Assembly (NCBI RefSeq): GCF_002288185.1
Contig: NZ_CP016776.1
Span: 310,001 to 374,000 of the forward strand
Source: Candidatus Planktophila vernalis
GTDB taxonomy: Bacteria; Actinomycetota; Actinomycetes; Nanopelagicales; Nanopelagicaceae
Direction: 5' to 3'
DNA: 64,000 nucleotides
In this document: in pieces, positions 9,064 to 19,199 of the stretch
Position numbering within the stretch: the stretch's first letter is position 1
Layout of the letters: each line of letters begins with the position of its first letter
Position numbers and translations under genes: made by a program
The notes under the pieces: model-generated
Databases searched by the model: none
The model's input: only the letters and a program-made list of their open reading frames with translations
What the model was told of the DNA's origin: nothing

Positions 9064-10797
9064 TTAAAGCTTCACTTGGCATATGTGGGCAACTTTGCCG
9101 ACGGGGCGTGTGGGATCGAGTTGAATGAATTGGTGCTCAGACCAATCAAAGCTCTTGCCATCAAGGAGATCTTTCACCGCAAATGTGCCTTCAAGACCTA
9201 GCGCGTTCATATCCCAATGAACGATGGTGCCCTGAGCAAAGGAAGGATCCAGGTTTACGACAACCAAAACAAGATTCTTACCTTCGCGCTTTGAGTAAGC
9301 AATGATGGCTTCAGATTCAGTGTTGTGAAAAACTAAGTTACGCAGTTGGTGCAGAGCTGGATTAGCTTTACGGATTGCATTGAGTTGAGTGATAAATGGT
9401 GCCAGAGTTAGACCCTTCTTAGTTGCACCATCCCAATCGCGGACTTTGATTTCATACTTCTCTGAATCTAAATACTCTTCGCCACCTTCTTTAAATGGTC
9501 GGTGTTCGTAAATTTCATACCCTGCATACATTCCCCACGAAGGCGTGAGAGTTGAAGCTAGAACAGCGCGCAGTGCAAACATTGCTGGATTGCCACTTTG
9601 TAAATGAAAAGGATTGATATCTGGAGTGTTGACCCAAAAATTAGGACGAAAGAATGCAGAAGTTTGTTGGGCAACTTCACGGCCGTATTCAGTGAGCTCT
9701 GACTTGCTGGTGCGCCAGGTGAAATATGTGTAGGACTGGTGAAAGCCTGCTTTACCAAGTGCATGCATCATTGCTGGCGCAGTAAAAGCTTCAGCTAAAA
9801 AGATTACTTCTGGGCTTTCTCTGCGCACGATATCGAGCAAGTCCTGCCAGAAGTGGACTGGCTTAGTGTGTGGATTATCAACACGGAAGATCTTTACACC
9901 CTTTGAAACCCACAAGCGGATGATGCGTAGAACTTCATCCCTAACGCCTTCATAGTCATCATCAAAGTTAATGGGGTAGATATCTTGATACTTCTTGGGT
10001 GGATTTTCAGCATAAGCAATAGTTCCATCGGCACGCTTGTTAAACCATTGAGGATTACTTTTCACCCACGGATGATCTGGCGAAGTTTGAAGTGCTAGAT
10101 CTAATGCAATCTCTAAGCCAGCCTTCTTTGCAGCTGCAACAAAGTTTTCGAAATCTTTCATCGTTCCAAGCTCTGGATTAATCGCATCATGGCCACCATC
10201 TGAATTACCGATAGCCCATGGCACACCAGGATCATTAGGACCAGCAGTTAAAGAGTTATTAGGTCCCTTGCGATGGGCAACACCGATGGGATGGATAGGG
10301 GGAAGATATAAAACATCAAAGCCCATGGATGCAACTGCAGGCAATCTCTTTGTTGCACTTACAAATGTTCCAGAAGTAATTGTTCCATCAGCGTTTTTCA
10401 CTGCGCCTTCACTGCGTGGAAAGAACTCATACCAAGCACCAGAAAGCGCGCGCTCACGATCAGCACGGATTGGGTATTTTTCAGTTGATCCATAGACCGT
10501 GCGATATTGGGATGTGCTATCTGCCTCAACGACGAAAAAGTAATCACCTTGCGCAGGGATAGTAATTGAACCTTCATAACGATTAGTTCCAGGCCAGGTT
10601 TCTTTCATATCTGCGCGAGATACCACTTTGCCTTTTGAATCATGCAAAGCAACTTGGGCACCTAGCTTTTCATGGCCCTCAATAACAGCTGTCGCACTGA
10701 CTTGAATAGTCTCGCCAGCTGCTGCTTTAACAGGTAGAAATTCTCCTCCGAAGTAAACAGCGGGGGAGATATCGCTTATTGCAATTCTTGAGATCAA
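9064..10797 (-). CDS. glgE: Alpha-1,4-glucan:maltose-1-phosphate maltosyltransferase
   Basis: A 577-residue GH13_3 enzyme that extends alpha-1,4-glucan with maltosyl units from maltose-1-phosphate. Recognised by the N-terminal beta domain ([23 protein letters not shown]), the PPIHPIG segment (166-172), the GlgE signature [10 protein letters not shown] with nucleophile Asp307, and FLAEAFTAP with Glu336. It is shorter than characterised mycobacterial and Streptomyces GlgE (about 660-700), mainly through a trimmed N-terminal region. Its ATG overlaps the stop of aceE (ATGA), and glgB follows after 3 bases. The partners that make maltose-1-phosphate (TreS, Mak/Pep2) are not in this window. Confidence 0.93.
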   Translation of the reverse strand: MISRIAISDISPAVYFGGEFLPVKAAAGETIQVSATAVIEGHEKLGAQVALHDSKGKVVSRADMKETWPGTNRYEGSITIPAQGDYFFVVEADSTSQYRTVYGSTEKYPIRADRERALSGAWYEFFPRSEGAVKNADGTITSGTFVSATKRLPAVASMGFDVLYLPPIHPIGVAHRKGPNNSLTAGPNDPGVPWAIGNSDGGHDAINPELGTMKDFENFVAAAKKAGLEIALDLALQTSPDHPWVKSNPQWFNKRADGTIAYAENPPKKYQDIYPINFDDDYEGVRDEVLRIIRLWVSKGVKIFRVDNPHTKPVHFWQDLLDIVRRESPEVIFLAEAFTAPAMMHALGKAGFHQSYTYFTWRTSKSELTEYGREVAQQTSAFFRPNFWVNTPDINPFHLQSGNPAMFALRAVLASTLTPSWGMYAGYEIYEHRPFKEGGEEYLDSEKYEIKVRDWDGATKKGLTLAPFITQLNAIRKANPALHQLRNLVFHNTESEAIIAYSKREGKNLVLVVVNLDPSFAQGTIVHWDMNALGLEGTFAVKDLLDGKSFDWSEHQFIQLDPTRPVGKVAHICQVKL

Positions 10798-13514
10798 CCT
10801 GAACCTTCGGTATTGCCAGCATCTGCAGCTGAGACATCATGGATACGATACTTTTCCATCGCCTTGGTGACAATGCTTGCTTTGATATCACCTTGATTAC
10901 TTAATTGCTGCAACACAGCCACTGCGATTGATTCTGCATCAACTTTAAAGTGACGGCGCAAAGCACCACGTGTGTCTGATAATCCAAAGCCATCAGTTCC
11001 AAGTGAGTAGAAAGGTGCATCAACCCATGGTGCAACTTGATCTTGCACAGAGCGCATGTAATCACTCACCGCAATAACTGGACCCTTGTGACCAGCTAGC
11101 TTCTGTGAAATATATGCACGCTTCTTATCATTTGGATTAAGAAGATTATGGCGATCTGTTTCAAGACCATCACGGCGAAGTTCATTCCATGAAGTTACAG
11201 ACCAGACAGATGCTTTAACGCCCCAGTCATCGGCAAGTAGTTGCTGGGCCTTGAGCGCCCAGTTCACACCAACACCTGATGCCAAGATCTGCGCTGATTT
11301 CTTGCGTGATTTAGCTGCAGGAGAGTAAAGATAAATACCTTTAAGCAGGCCTTCGACATCTAGGTTTTCAGGCTCAGCTGGGTGAACATATGGCTCGTTA
11401 TAAACAGTGACGTAGTAATAAACGTTTTCACTGTTCTCACCATACATACGGCGCAAACCATCTTTAACAATATGTCCAAGTTCAAAAGCAAAGGCTGGGT
11501 CATAAGAAACCACAGCTGGGTTAGTTGAAGCAAGAAGGTGTGAATGACCATCTTCATGCTGCAAACCTTCTCCGTTAAGTGTGGTGCGACCAGCAGTTGC
11601 ACCAATTACAAAGCCACGTACTAATTGATCAGCTGCAGCCCAGAAAGCATCTCCTGTGCGCTGGAAACCAAACATTGAGTAGAAGATGTAGATAGGAATC
11701 ATTGGTTCATCGTGTGTGGAATAAGAAGAGCCCACTGCAGTAAAGGATGCAACAGAACCAGCTTCGTTAATTCCTTCGTGAAGGATCACACCGGTAGTTG
11801 ATTCCTTGTATGACAACATCAATTCACGGTCAACGGCTGCATATTGCTGGCCATTAGGTGAGTAAATCTTTAACGTTGGGAACAATGAGTCCATACCAAA
11901 TGTGCGAGCCTCATCCGGAATGATTGGAACAATACGTGCACCAAGTCCTGGATCTTTCACTAAATCTTTGAGCATGCGAACAAATGCCATCGTTGTTGCA
12001 ATTTCTTGATGACCAGAACCGCGCTTGACTGACTCATAGACAGAATCATCAGGCTGAGTCAGTGGACGTGAAATTGCTCGGCGGCGAGGGATAGATCCAC
12101 CAAGGGCTGCGCGACGCTCAGCTAGATACAAAGCTTCAGGTGAATCTGGTGCTGGCTTTAAGTACGGAGGTAAGTACTTATCTAACTTCTCATCTGGAAT
12201 ATCTAGATACAAGGTGTCACGGAAGCGCTTAATATCTTCAAGTGACATCTTTTTCATCTGGTGCGTGGAGTTACGACCTTCAAAGCTTGATCCAAGAGTC
12301 CAGCCCTTAATTGTCTTAGCCAAAATAACTGTTGGGCGACCATTGTCTTGAGTTGCTGCGGTGTATGCAGCAAATAACTTCTTATAGTCATGTCCACCAC
12401 GCTTTAAGCCCCAGATTTTTTCATCAGACCAATCTGCAACCATTGCTGCAGTGCGAGGATCGCGACCAAAGAAGTTCTCACGAACATAGGCACCAGATTC
12501 AGCTTTAAAGGTCTGGTAATCGCCATCGAGAGTCTTATTCATCAAGTTAACAAGTGCGCCTTCGCGATCTTGTGCCAAGAGTGGATCCCACTCGCGGCCC
12601 CAAACAACCTTAATAACATTCCAACCAGCCCCACCGAAGATTGATTCAAGCTCTTGAATGATTTTGCCATTTCCACGAACCGGACCATCAAGGCGTTGCA
12701 AATTACAGTTCACAACAAAAGTTAAGTTGTCGAGTTTTTCACGTGTTGCTAAACCAATCGCACCTAAAGTGTCGACTTCATCTACTTCACCATCTCCAAG
12801 GAATGCCCAGACGCGTTGATCACTTGTGTCTTTGATTCCACGGTTGTGGAGATAACGATTAAAGCGTGCTTGATAAATAGCGTTGATTGGTCCGATACCC
12901 ATTGACACTGTTGGGAACTGCCAAAAATCTGGCATCAAACGTGGGTGAGGATAAGAAGAAAGTCCACCAGCTGGATGTGAGAGTTCTTGGCGGAATCCAT
13001 CTAACTGATCTTCAGTTAAACGACCTTCAAGATATGCACGTGCATACATTCCAGGACTTGCATGTCCTTGGAAAAAGATTTGATCTCCGCCACCTGGGTG
13101 ATCTTGTCCGCGGAAGAAGTGGTTAAAACCAACTTCATAGAGCGCAGCAGAAGATGCATAGGTTGAGATGTGTCCACCAACGCCAACTCCTGGACGCTGT
13201 GCACGGTGCACCATCATCGCTGCATTCCAACGATTCATCGCACGGATATTGCGCTCGATACCTTCATCACCAGGAAAAGCTGGTTCATTTTCAGGTGAAA
13301 TTGTGTTCATGTAGTCAGTAGTGCGAAGGTCAGAGACACCTATTTTTTTCTCATGAGCACGCTTTAAAAGACTCAACATTAAATAGCGAGCGCGTACTGG
13401 ACCTGCATTTGCTAGAGCGGCATCAAAGGATGCATGCCATTCGGCCGTCTCTGAAGGGTCGGTATCAACCAACTGGTCGATAATCTGATCGGGCGCCTCA
13501 AAGGTTTCGCTCAT
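10794..13514 (-). CDS. aceE: Pyruvate dehydrogenase E1 component, homodimeric type
   Basis: A 906-residue thiamine-diphosphate enzyme that decarboxylates pyruvate and acetylates lipoyl E2. The ThDP motif begins [15 protein letters not shown] and ends in [26 protein letters not shown] and [12 protein letters not shown] are typical of AceE. The ATG at 13514 ([10 protein letters not shown]) is chosen over a further start at 13577, because family N-termini begin near here and the extra 21 residues look like untranslated leader. E2/E3 genes are elsewhere. The stop overlaps the glgE start, so the enzyme that consumes pyruvate heads the transcript of two glucan-synthesis genes, an unusual grouping. 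Confidence 0.95.
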   Translation of the reverse strand: MSETFEAPDQIIDQLVDTDPSETAEWHASFDAALANAGPVRARYLMLSLLKRAHEKKIGVSDLRTTDYMNTISPENEPAFPGDEGIERNIRAMNRWNAAMMVHRAQRPGVGVGGHISTYASSAALYEVGFNHFFRGQDHPGGGDQIFFQGHASPGMYARAYLEGRLTEDQLDGFRQELSHPAGGLSSYPHPRLMPDFWQFPTVSMGIGPINAIYQARFNRYLHNRGIKDTSDQRVWAFLGDGEVDEVDTLGAIGLATREKLDNLTFVVNCNLQRLDGPVRGNGKIIQELESIFGGAGWNVIKVVWGREWDPLLAQDREGALVNLMNKTLDGDYQTFKAESGAYVRENFFGRDPRTAAMVADWSDEKIWGLKRGGHDYKKLFAAYTAATQDNGRPTVILAKTIKGWTLGSSFEGRNSTHQMKKMSLEDIKRFRDTLYLDIPDEKLDKYLPPYLKPAPDSPEALYLAERRAALGGSIPRRRAISRPLTQPDDSVYESVKRGSGHQEIATTMAFVRMLKDLVKDPGLGARIVPIIPDEARTFGMDSLFPTLKIYSPNGQQYAAVDRELMLSYKESTTGVILHEGINEAGSVASFTAVGSSYSTHDEPMIPIYIFYSMFGFQRTGDAFWAAADQLVRGFVIGATAGRTTLNGEGLQHEDGHSHLLASTNPAVVSYDPAFAFELGHIVKDGLRRMYGENSENVYYYVTVYNEPYVHPAEPENLDVEGLLKGIYLYSPAAKSRKKSAQILASGVGVNWALKAQQLLADDWGVKASVWSVTSWNELRRDGLETDRHNLLNPNDKKRAYISQKLAGHKGPVIAVSDYMRSVQDQVAPWVDAPFYSLGTDGFGLSDTRGALRRHFKVDAESIAVAVLQQLSNQGDIKASIVTKAMEKYRIHDVSAADAGNTEGSG

Positions 13515-13604
13515 GGTGCCTATTCTTGCGTGAACTGACCAGTAAGTCGAAATGGACCAGCCATATCTCTTGTGCAAGGGGCATTCATTGTGTGGAATTA
13601 GCCT

Positions 13605-13997
13605 GTGCCAGCGCGTATGGGGTTCAAGGAGGGTGACCTAGTTCTAGAGGTCGGCCGTTCTGCTGGCTGCGATGAAAGCCTGAGAAAACAAGTCAGCGCA
13701 ATTACTAAAACAGAGTTCGTAGATAGTGATGCACAAGAAGTCGTAGATGGCGTAATTATCTGGTGGCGCGATGGTGATGGCGATCTAGTTGATGAATTAA
13801 TGGACGCACTTACTTATTTAAGTGAAACGGGACCTATCTGGGTATTAACTCCCAAAGTCGGCCGTGATGGCCATGTTGAGCCAAGTGATATTCAAGATGC
13901 AGCGCCAACGGCAGGCTTAAGTCAGACATCATCTTTTTCAATTGCAGCTGATTGGAGTGCTACTCGTCTGGTGGCACGTAAAGCGGGTAAACGGTAG
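13605..13997 (+). CDS. DUF3052 family protein
   Basis: A 130-residue acidic protein matching the actinobacterial DUF3052 family: an N-terminal [13 protein letters not shown] strand, [19 protein letters not shown] in the middle and [26 protein letters not shown] near the end. Function is unknown; the fold is predicted as a small alpha/beta domain with no obvious catalytic residues. It often stands next to aceE in actinobacteria, as here, where it diverges from aceE over about 90 bases. The GTG at 13605 is used because TGGAAT (13593-13598) would place the transcript start on it; an ATG at 13617 is the alternative. Confidence 0.82.
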   Translation: MPARMGFKEGDLVLEVGRSAGCDESLRKQVSAITKTEFVDSDAQEVVDGVIIWWRDGDGDLVDELMDALTYLSETGPIWVLTPKVGRDGHVEPSDIQDAAPTAGLSQTSSFSIAADWSATRLVARKAGKR

Positions 13998-14007
13998 ATT
14001 TGCCGCT

Positions 14008-14466
14008 ATGACTCTAACAATTGGCCAAGCCGCTCCAGATTTTGAAGTTCTCAATCAACATGGTGAGATGATTTCACTTTCATCTTTCAAGGGTGAGAAG
14101 AATGTAGTTCTGCTTTTCTATCCCTTTGCATTCTCAGGAATCTGCACCGGTGAGCTCTGTGCACTGCGTGATGATCTAGCAGCATTCCAAAACGATAACG
14201 TGCAACTGCTAGCAATCTCATGTGATCCTATGTATGCACAGCGTGCATTTGCTGAAGCTGAAGGATATAAATTCCCAGTGCTTGCAGATTTCTGGCCACA
14301 TGGCGCAGTTGCTAAGGCATACGGAGTATTTGAAGAATCACGTGGTTGCTCAACTCGTGGCACATTCGTCATTGATAAAGCTGGCATCTTGCGCTGGCAG
14401 GTAGTCAATGGTCTTGGCGATGCTCGCAATATCGCTGATTACAAGGCGGCAATTGCTGCGCTCTAA
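14008..14466 (+). CDS. AhpE-like peroxiredoxin
   Basis: A 152-residue thiol peroxidase that reduces hydrogen peroxide and organic or nitrogen peroxides. The peroxidatic Cys46 is in YPFAFSGICTGELC, very close to the motif of mycobacterial AhpE; RGCSTRGTFVID supplies the conserved Arg region. Cys51 follows closely and an extra Cys lies in RGCS, so whether it works as a 1-Cys or atypical 2-Cys enzyme is open. The ATG at 14008 is chosen over an upstream in-frame start at 13942 that would overlap DUF3052; TAGATT (13995-14000) lies 7 bases before it, suggesting a leaderless message of its own. Confidence 0.9.
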   Translation: MTLTIGQAAPDFEVLNQHGEMISLSSFKGEKNVVLLFYPFAFSGICTGELCALRDDLAAFQNDNVQLLAISCDPMYAQRAFAEAEGYKFPVLADFWPHGAVAKAYGVFEESRGCSTRGTFVIDKAGILRWQVVNGLGDARNIADYKAAIAAL

Positions 14467-14529
14467 GCGCGGGATTTAGCGATTTAACTAGGGTGAAGTA
14501 AGATTCACCAGTACTCATAGCAGTACAAA

Positions 14530-14604
14530 GGGTGCTTAGCTCAGTGGTAGAGCGTCTCGTTTACACCGAGAATGTCGGGGGTTCGAAACCCTCAGCGCCC
14601 ACCA
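14530..14604 (+). tRNA. tRNA-Val, anticodon UAC
   Basis: The acceptor stem GGGTGCT pairs with AGCGCCC (one G-T wobble), the anticodon stem TCTCG/CGAGA closes a 7-base loop TTTACAC with anticodon TAC in the middle, and the T arm carries GTTCGAAAC. The discriminator is A (14601) and the CCA end is encoded (14602-14604). It reads GUA/GUG valine codons. It stands between the peroxiredoxin and the zinc-ribbon gene, whose start is about 20 bases downstream. Confidence 0.97.
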
Positions 14605-14624
14605 GATATTTACGAAGGGGTTGA

Positions 14625-15362
14625 TTGCAGCAAATGAAAGCCAGCCCAAGTGATCAACGTCAGATTATTGATGTGGCAGCTTTTGACCAGAAAACCACTG
14701 CGCTCAACCACACCGCTTCAACTCTTCCTGAAATTGCAGAGCTAGTAACAACCACTACAAAATCTCATAATGCCCGCGATCTTCGCATTGGCGCTGAGAC
14801 TGAACTCAATGATGTTAAACGTGAACTCTTGCGCGCAGAAGCAGATGTTGAACAGATAGTTACGCGCATTACCCGTGATGAAGCCCGACTATCTGGGGGA
14901 TCAGCATCACCCAAGGAGCTTGAACAACTTCAACATGAAGTGGGGACCCTTAACGCACGCCGTGCTGAACTTGAAGAAGTAGAGCTAGAGATCATGATGC
15001 GCGTGGATGAAATCAAAGCTCGCATCACAGATCTGCAAAACCAAGAAGCTGATTTCACCGCGCAGATCAATGATCTCAATATCCGCAAAGAAAATGCGCT
15101 CGCAAAGATTAATGGCGAACTAGAAAGTATTGCTAAAGAGCGCAGTGAGACTCTGGCATCTGTTTCTAGCGAATTTGTAGCTTTGTATGAAAAAATTAGA
15201 GCTTCTAATAATGGAACAGGTGCGGCTGCACTAGTTGCTGGTGCGTGTACAGGCTGTCACCTTTCCATCAATACTGTGGAGCTCAAGCGAATTGCTGAAT
15301 TAGCCGATGATGAAGTGGTGCGCTGTGAAGAGTGCCGCTGCATCTTGGTGCGCGGAGCGTAA
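14625..15362 (+). CDS. Coiled-coil protein with C-terminal C4 zinc ribbon (CT398/DUF164-like)
   Basis: A 245-residue protein. Residues of about 15-190 are a long charged helical hairpin (coiled coil), and the C-terminus carries CTGCH ... CEECRC, four cysteines that form a zinc ribbon. This is the architecture of the CT398/DUF164 family, thought to act as an adaptor in nucleic-acid processing; the role is not settled. The start is uncertain: TTG at 14625 is 4 bases after a GAAGGGG sequence, while an in-frame ATG at 14634 is 13 bases after it. The RNase H/phosphatase gene begins 3 bases after the stop, a conserved actinobacterial pairing. Confidence 0.85.
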   Translation: MQQMKASPSDQRQIIDVAAFDQKTTALNHTASTLPEIAELVTTTTKSHNARDLRIGAETELNDVKRELLRAEADVEQIVTRITRDEARLSGGSASPKELEQLQHEVGTLNARRAELEEVELEIMMRVDEIKARITDLQNQEADFTAQINDLNIRKENALAKINGELESIAKERSETLASVSSEFVALYEKIRASNNGTGAAALVAGACTGCHLSINTVELKRIAELADDEVVRCEECRCILVRGA

Positions 15363-15365
15363 TAA

Positions 15366-16448
15366 ATGGCACGTCATTTTTCATTAACTGCAGATGGTGG
15401 TTCACGCGGCAATCCTGGTCCAGCTGGTTATGGATCAGTCATTACTGAAAACGGCAAAATCATTGCAGAGCTCTATGACTTCATAGGAATTGCAACAAAT
15501 AACGTTGCTGAGTACTGCGGACTCATTGCTGGTTTAACTGCCATTAATGCATTGGATCCGCAAGCAACAGTCGACGTGAAGATGGATAGCAAATTAGTAG
15601 TAGAACAGATGTCTGGGCGCTGGCAGATTAAGCATGCAGACATGCGAAAACTAGCCAGTGATGCCCGAAATGCTCACACTGCATCGCTAGTTAAATACAC
15701 CTGGATTCCACGTGATGAAAACTCACATGCAGATCGCCTGGCAAATAAGGCTTTGGATGAGCAAAGTGGTGGGGGAGAGATCATCTCTGTGCGCCAGAAC
15801 TACTTAACTGAGCGCTTACTTAACCCGGAAGAATCAACAACTATTTTTCTAGTCAGACATGGTGAGACTGTTTTAACTCCCATGAAGAAGTTTTCTGGAG
15901 ATGGTCCTTTAAATCCAGAGCTGACCGATATTGGTTTAGGTCAAGCAGAGAAAGTTGCTGCTGCGATAGCTAAATTTAATCCAGAGGTAATCATTGCTTC
16001 ACCTCTCAAGCGAACAACTCAAACGGCTGAAGCTATTTCTAAAGTAACAGGTCTTCCTATCGTTTTTGAAGATGCATGGGTTGAGTGCTCATTTGGAATT
16101 TGGGATGGCATGTCTATAGAGGAAGTAAAAGAGCGCTACCCAGCTGATTACAACTCATGGGTATGTTCAACTTCTTTTGCACCGCCAGAGGGTGAGTCCT
16201 ATGACTCTGTTGCACAGCGCGTGGATGCAGCGCTTTCACAGATTGCAGCTGAATATCCAGGACAGCGTGTAGTAGTTGTTACACATAATGGAACGATTAA
16301 ATCTGCAGCTAAAGTTGTTGTTGGCGCACCAGCTGAATCAATCTTTCATATTGATATTTCACCATGTTCAATCACCACAGTCTCTATCTGGCCAAGTGAT
16401 GGATTGCGGGCCCTTAGAACTCTTAATGAGCAGGCTCATTTACGCTAG
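15366..16448 (+). CDS. Bifunctional RNase HI / acid phosphatase
   Basis: A 360-residue fusion. Residues 1-135 form a type I RNase H (TADGGSRGNPGPAGYG with the first catalytic Asp, AEYCGL with Glu, and KMDSKLVV with Asp), which removes RNA from RNA-DNA hybrids. Residues of about 155-360 form a histidine phosphatase of the CobC/phosphoglycerate-mutase branch, with VRHGETV as the phospho-His motif and VVVVTHNGTI for the second His. The same fusion is known from Mycobacterium tuberculosis Rv2228c, where the phosphatase half may act in cobalamin or nucleotide metabolism. It forms an operon with the zinc-ribbon gene. Confidence 0.93.
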   Translation: MARHFSLTADGGSRGNPGPAGYGSVITENGKIIAELYDFIGIATNNVAEYCGLIAGLTAINALDPQATVDVKMDSKLVVEQMSGRWQIKHADMRKLASDARNAHTASLVKYTWIPRDENSHADRLANKALDEQSGGGEIISVRQNYLTERLLNPEESTTIFLVRHGETVLTPMKKFSGDGPLNPELTDIGLGQAEKVAAAIAKFNPEVIIASPLKRTTQTAEAISKVTGLPIVFEDAWVECSFGIWDGMSIEEVKERYPADYNSWVCSTSFAPPEGESYDSVAQRVDAALSQIAAEYPGQRVVVVTHNGTIKSAAKVVVGAPAESIFHIDISPCSITTVSIWPSDGLRALRTLNEQAHLR

Positions 16449-16530
16449 TCAACACTGAATTGTAAGAGTCAAAGCTCAAGAAATATAGGCGAACTCACAC
16501 CAATAAAACCATTTCAAGTAGAATTCATTT

Positions 16531-17157
16531 ATGAAAGTTCTAACAGTCAACATCACCAGCGTTGTGCATGAAGGTGAATGGACTGGCAGTGAAGGCAAAA
16601 CTGGAATTGATAAGCGTCCAGCGCTAGGACCAGTTCATTTTGCTAACGAAGAAGTCACAGGTGATGTTGTCGTAGATCGCAATCACCATGGGGGATATGA
16701 CCAAGCGGTCTATGCCTATGCAAGAGAAGATGCTGATTGGTGGGAAAAAGAGCTCGGTCAATCAATTGCAAACGGCCGCTTTGGTGAAAACTTAACGACT
16801 TCAGGAATTGATGTTAATGGTGCACTTGTGGGAGAGCGTTGGAAGATTGGCACAACAATTCTTGAAGTCTCACAACCTCGAATTCCATGTCGTGTTTTTG
16901 CTGGATTTTGGCAACGACCAACATTGATTAAAGAATTCATGGCCTCAGGAAAACCTGGAACATACCTACGCATTATTCAAGAAGGCCACATAAGCGCAGG
17001 GGATAAAATTGAAGTTATTTCCAAACCACATCATCACATCTCCATTGCAGATCTTTATGCTGCAAAAAATGGAGAGCGCTCTAAAGTTGAAGAGATTGCG
17101 GCAGTTAAAGAACTATCCGGCAAATACCAAGAATGGGCGCAAAGCCTGCGCAATTAA
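16531..17157 (+). CDS. MOSC domain protein (YiiM-like)
   Basis: A 208-residue MOSC-domain protein. Typical elements are DRNHHGGYDQAVYAYAREDADWW (about 50-73), RFGENLTTSGID and the conserved Cys in QPRIPCRVFAGF. YiiM-type proteins use the molybdenum cofactor to reduce N-hydroxylated compounds such as 6-hydroxylaminopurine. The cofactor link is family knowledge; no partner genes are adjacent. TAGAAT at 16519-16524 lies 6 bases before the ATG, a strong -10 for a leaderless transcript. It converges with gamma-glutamyltransferase, leaving one base between the stops. Confidence 0.88.
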   Translation: MKVLTVNITSVVHEGEWTGSEGKTGIDKRPALGPVHFANEEVTGDVVVDRNHHGGYDQAVYAYAREDADWWEKELGQSIANGRFGENLTTSGIDVNGALVGERWKIGTTILEVSQPRIPCRVFAGFWQRPTLIKEFMASGKPGTYLRIIQEGHISAGDKIEVISKPHHHISIADLYAAKNGERSKVEEIAAVKELSGKYQEWAQSLRN

Positions 17158-17158
17158 C

Positions 17159-18739
17159 TTAGAGGCCTGCAGCGTGACCTTCACAACGAGGATCTGAACC
17201 AAAGGCATAGGTTGCATTAGGCAACACCTGCATTAACTGCACAGATGAACCATGTCCCCAAGCAGCAAGTTCTTTCACATCGTGGCCCTTGGCTCGAAGT
17301 TCATCGAGAACTGCAGTTGGCACTCGATTTTCAATCTCAAGCACACCACTTCCAGTTTCCTCCAAAGAGCTTTGCCCAGGAGCGTTGAGATGTTGCCATC
17401 TAGGTGCCTCAGTTGCCTCTTGCACATTCATCTTCAGATCAACTACGTTGATGATTAACTGCAGATTGGTCTGCACCTGAATATTTGCACCAGGTGTTCC
17501 TCCCACTAAATGCAAAGTTCCATCAGCATTAACTGCAGTAAAGGCATTGAGGGTGTGTGCTGGGCGCTTTCCTGGCTCAATAATGTTGGGAGAGGCTGGA
17601 TCTAATGAGAATCCAGTTAAGCGATTATTTAAAATGATTCCAGTTCCAGGTATGACCCATGAACTACCAAAGCCATGGAAAACAGATTGAATCCAGGAGA
17701 CTGCGTTGCCATCCTTATCTGCAACTAAAAAGTAGGTGGTGTCACTGCCTTCACTGACGGGGGCAATATCTGTGGCTGCTTTGTCCGTAGATATCTGGGC
17801 GCATCTCTTATCAATGTTTTCTTTCGACAAAATCTTTGCAACATTGACCTCAATAAATTCAGGATCACCCAGAATCGCGTTGCGATCAGCAAAACCAGCC
17901 TTCTTAGATTCCACTCCGATATGAATACGCTCTGCTTCACTCATCCTTGCCACATCAAAGCGCTCATTAATAAGCAGCTCCTCCATCAAGATCATTCCTT
18001 GTGTGGGAGGTGGCTGACCATAAATTGTCAGATCACGATACTTAATTGATAGTGGATCTAGAACTCTGGTGGTGTGTGCCTTTAGATCTTGGGCATTAAA
18101 CCAACCATCAGAGCCGCTAATGAGTTGCTGAGCTATTCGCCCTTCATAAAATGCACTACGACCACCTGCTTCAATCTCTCGCAGTGATTGCGCTAAATCT
18201 TTTTGAATAACTAATTCGCCCACCTGGACGTTCACGTCAATGCCCATATCTTTAAAGAGGGAAGTATGAGGAGTTGTAGCTAAGTGATTAGCAATTCTGC
18301 GAACAAAGCCGGTATTTGCTGGAAAACCATTGTCTGCATAATCAATGGCTTGTTCTAGCAAAGTGGCTATTGGTAACTTGCCATAGCGCTCATGAGCTTC
18401 AAACCAGGTTGAAACTAAACCTGGAACAGTTCCTGATTTATATCCATGCAAAGGAATCTCTGTCCCATAAGCAGCGGCAGTTGCAGCGTGTGGTGCTTCA
18501 CCACTGCCGTTAAATGCAAGGTTTGTCTTTGTGCTTGCATGGTGAGTAACTAAAAAAGCATCTCCACCTAAATGCGATGCACCTGGCTCCACAACACAGA
18601 TCACTGCACTCAGTGCAATGGCGGCATCAATAAAGGATCCACCCTGTTTTAATATTGCAATCGCAGCGCTCACGGCCAATGGCTGGCTTGCAGCAGCTCC
18701 GCCATTTTTGGCATAAACAACGCTTCGGCCCGTTTGCAT
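17159..18739 (-). CDS. Gamma-glutamyltransferase family enzyme
   Basis: A 526-residue Ntn-hydrolase of the gamma-glutamyltranspeptidase family. The precursor should cleave itself before Thr334 in SDTTYFLVADKDGNAVSW, freeing the catalytic Thr; the downstream IILNNRLTGFS and KRPAHTLNAF match the small-subunit signature. No signal peptide is visible, so it would stay in the cytosol, unlike exported GGTs; the cytosolic branch includes cephalosporin-acylase-like and glutathione-hydrolase paralogs. Probable role is breakdown of gamma-glutamyl compounds or glutathione, so the product name is at family level. It diverges from rnpB. Confidence 0.9.
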   Translation of the reverse strand: MQTGRSVVYAKNGGAAASQPLAVSAAIAILKQGGSFIDAAIALSAVICVVEPGASHLGGDAFLVTHHASTKTNLAFNGSGEAPHAATAAAYGTEIPLHGYKSGTVPGLVSTWFEAHERYGKLPIATLLEQAIDYADNGFPANTGFVRRIANHLATTPHTSLFKDMGIDVNVQVGELVIQKDLAQSLREIEAGGRSAFYEGRIAQQLISGSDGWFNAQDLKAHTTRVLDPLSIKYRDLTIYGQPPPTQGMILMEELLINERFDVARMSEAERIHIGVESKKAGFADRNAILGDPEFIEVNVAKILSKENIDKRCAQISTDKAATDIAPVSEGSDTTYFLVADKDGNAVSWIQSVFHGFGSSWVIPGTGIILNNRLTGFSLDPASPNIIEPGKRPAHTLNAFTAVNADGTLHLVGGTPGANIQVQTNLQLIINVVDLKMNVQEATEAPRWQHLNAPGQSSLEETGSGVLEIENRVPTAVLDELRAKGHDVKELAAWGHGSSVQLMQVLPNATYAFGSDPRCEGHAAGL

Positions 18740-18768
18740 CCGTGAACTGTGGCCTATTTTTAAAGGGA

Positions 18769-18798
18769 TTACAAGAACACCAATAATGCAAGTATCCT
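18769..18798 (+). promoter_or_regulatory. Probable rnpB promoter
   Basis: TATCCT at 18793-18798 ends 7 bases before the first paired base of rnpB (18806), and TTACAA at 18769-18774 is a weak -35 with an 18-base spacer. Position rather than the -35 match supports the call. Confidence 0.55.
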
Positions 18799-18805
18799 TA
18801 AGGCT

Positions 18806-19155
18806 GAAGAGTCGCCCGGATCACCGCGTTACGAAAGTACCGAGGAAAGTCCGGACTCCAAAGAGCAAAGTGGTGGGTAACGCCCACCCGGAGCAATCCG
18901 CGGGATTAGTGCAACAGAAAGCAAACCGCCAACGAAAGTTGGTAAGGGTGAAACGGCGGTGTAAGAGACCACCAGTAATTGCAGCAATGCAGTTAGCTAT
19001 GTAAACCCCACTTGGAGCAAGACCATGCAGTTGGCGCTTGAGAGCTGCTCGCTCGAGTCAACGGGTAGGTTGCTTGAATCTGTAAGTAATTACAGATCTA
19101 GATGGATGGTGATCCCTCGCAAGAGGACAGGATCCGGCTTATAGGGCGACTCTTC
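18806..19155 (+). ncRNA. rnpB: RNase P RNA (bacterial class A)
   Basis: The ribozyme that matures the 5' ends of tRNAs. P1 is formed by GAAGAGTCGCCC at the 5' end and GGGCGACTCTTC at the 3' end (about 350 bases apart). The universal GAGGAAAGTCCGG follows near 18841, CAGAAAGCAAACCGCC and GGTAAGGGTGAAACGGCGGT form the P10-P12 region, then come GTAAGAGACCACCAG, GGAGCAAGACC, GATGGATGGTGATCCC and ACAGGATCCGGCTTATAGGG. All conserved regions are present, so the gene should work. The last 20 bases are repeated twice downstream (20535 and 21127), which marks the 3' end as a probable recombination site. Confidence 0.97.
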
Positions 19156-19156
19156 T
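19137..19156 (+). repeat. rnpB 3'-end direct repeat, copy A (attachment-site-like)
   Basis: GCTTATAGGGCGACTCTTCT, the end of functional rnpB including the 3' strand of P1. It is repeated without mismatch at 20535 and 21127. GATCC with one further base difference precedes it both here and at copy B. Confidence 0.85.
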
Positions 19157-19199
19157 CTTACTGCATTTCACCTGAAATAATCGAGCCACTGAAAAGAAA

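Noticed and set aside
13515-13577. N-terminal extension of aceE to an ATG at 13577
   Set aside because: The extra 21 residues do not resemble AceE N-termini, and the internal ATG at 13514 matches family starts.
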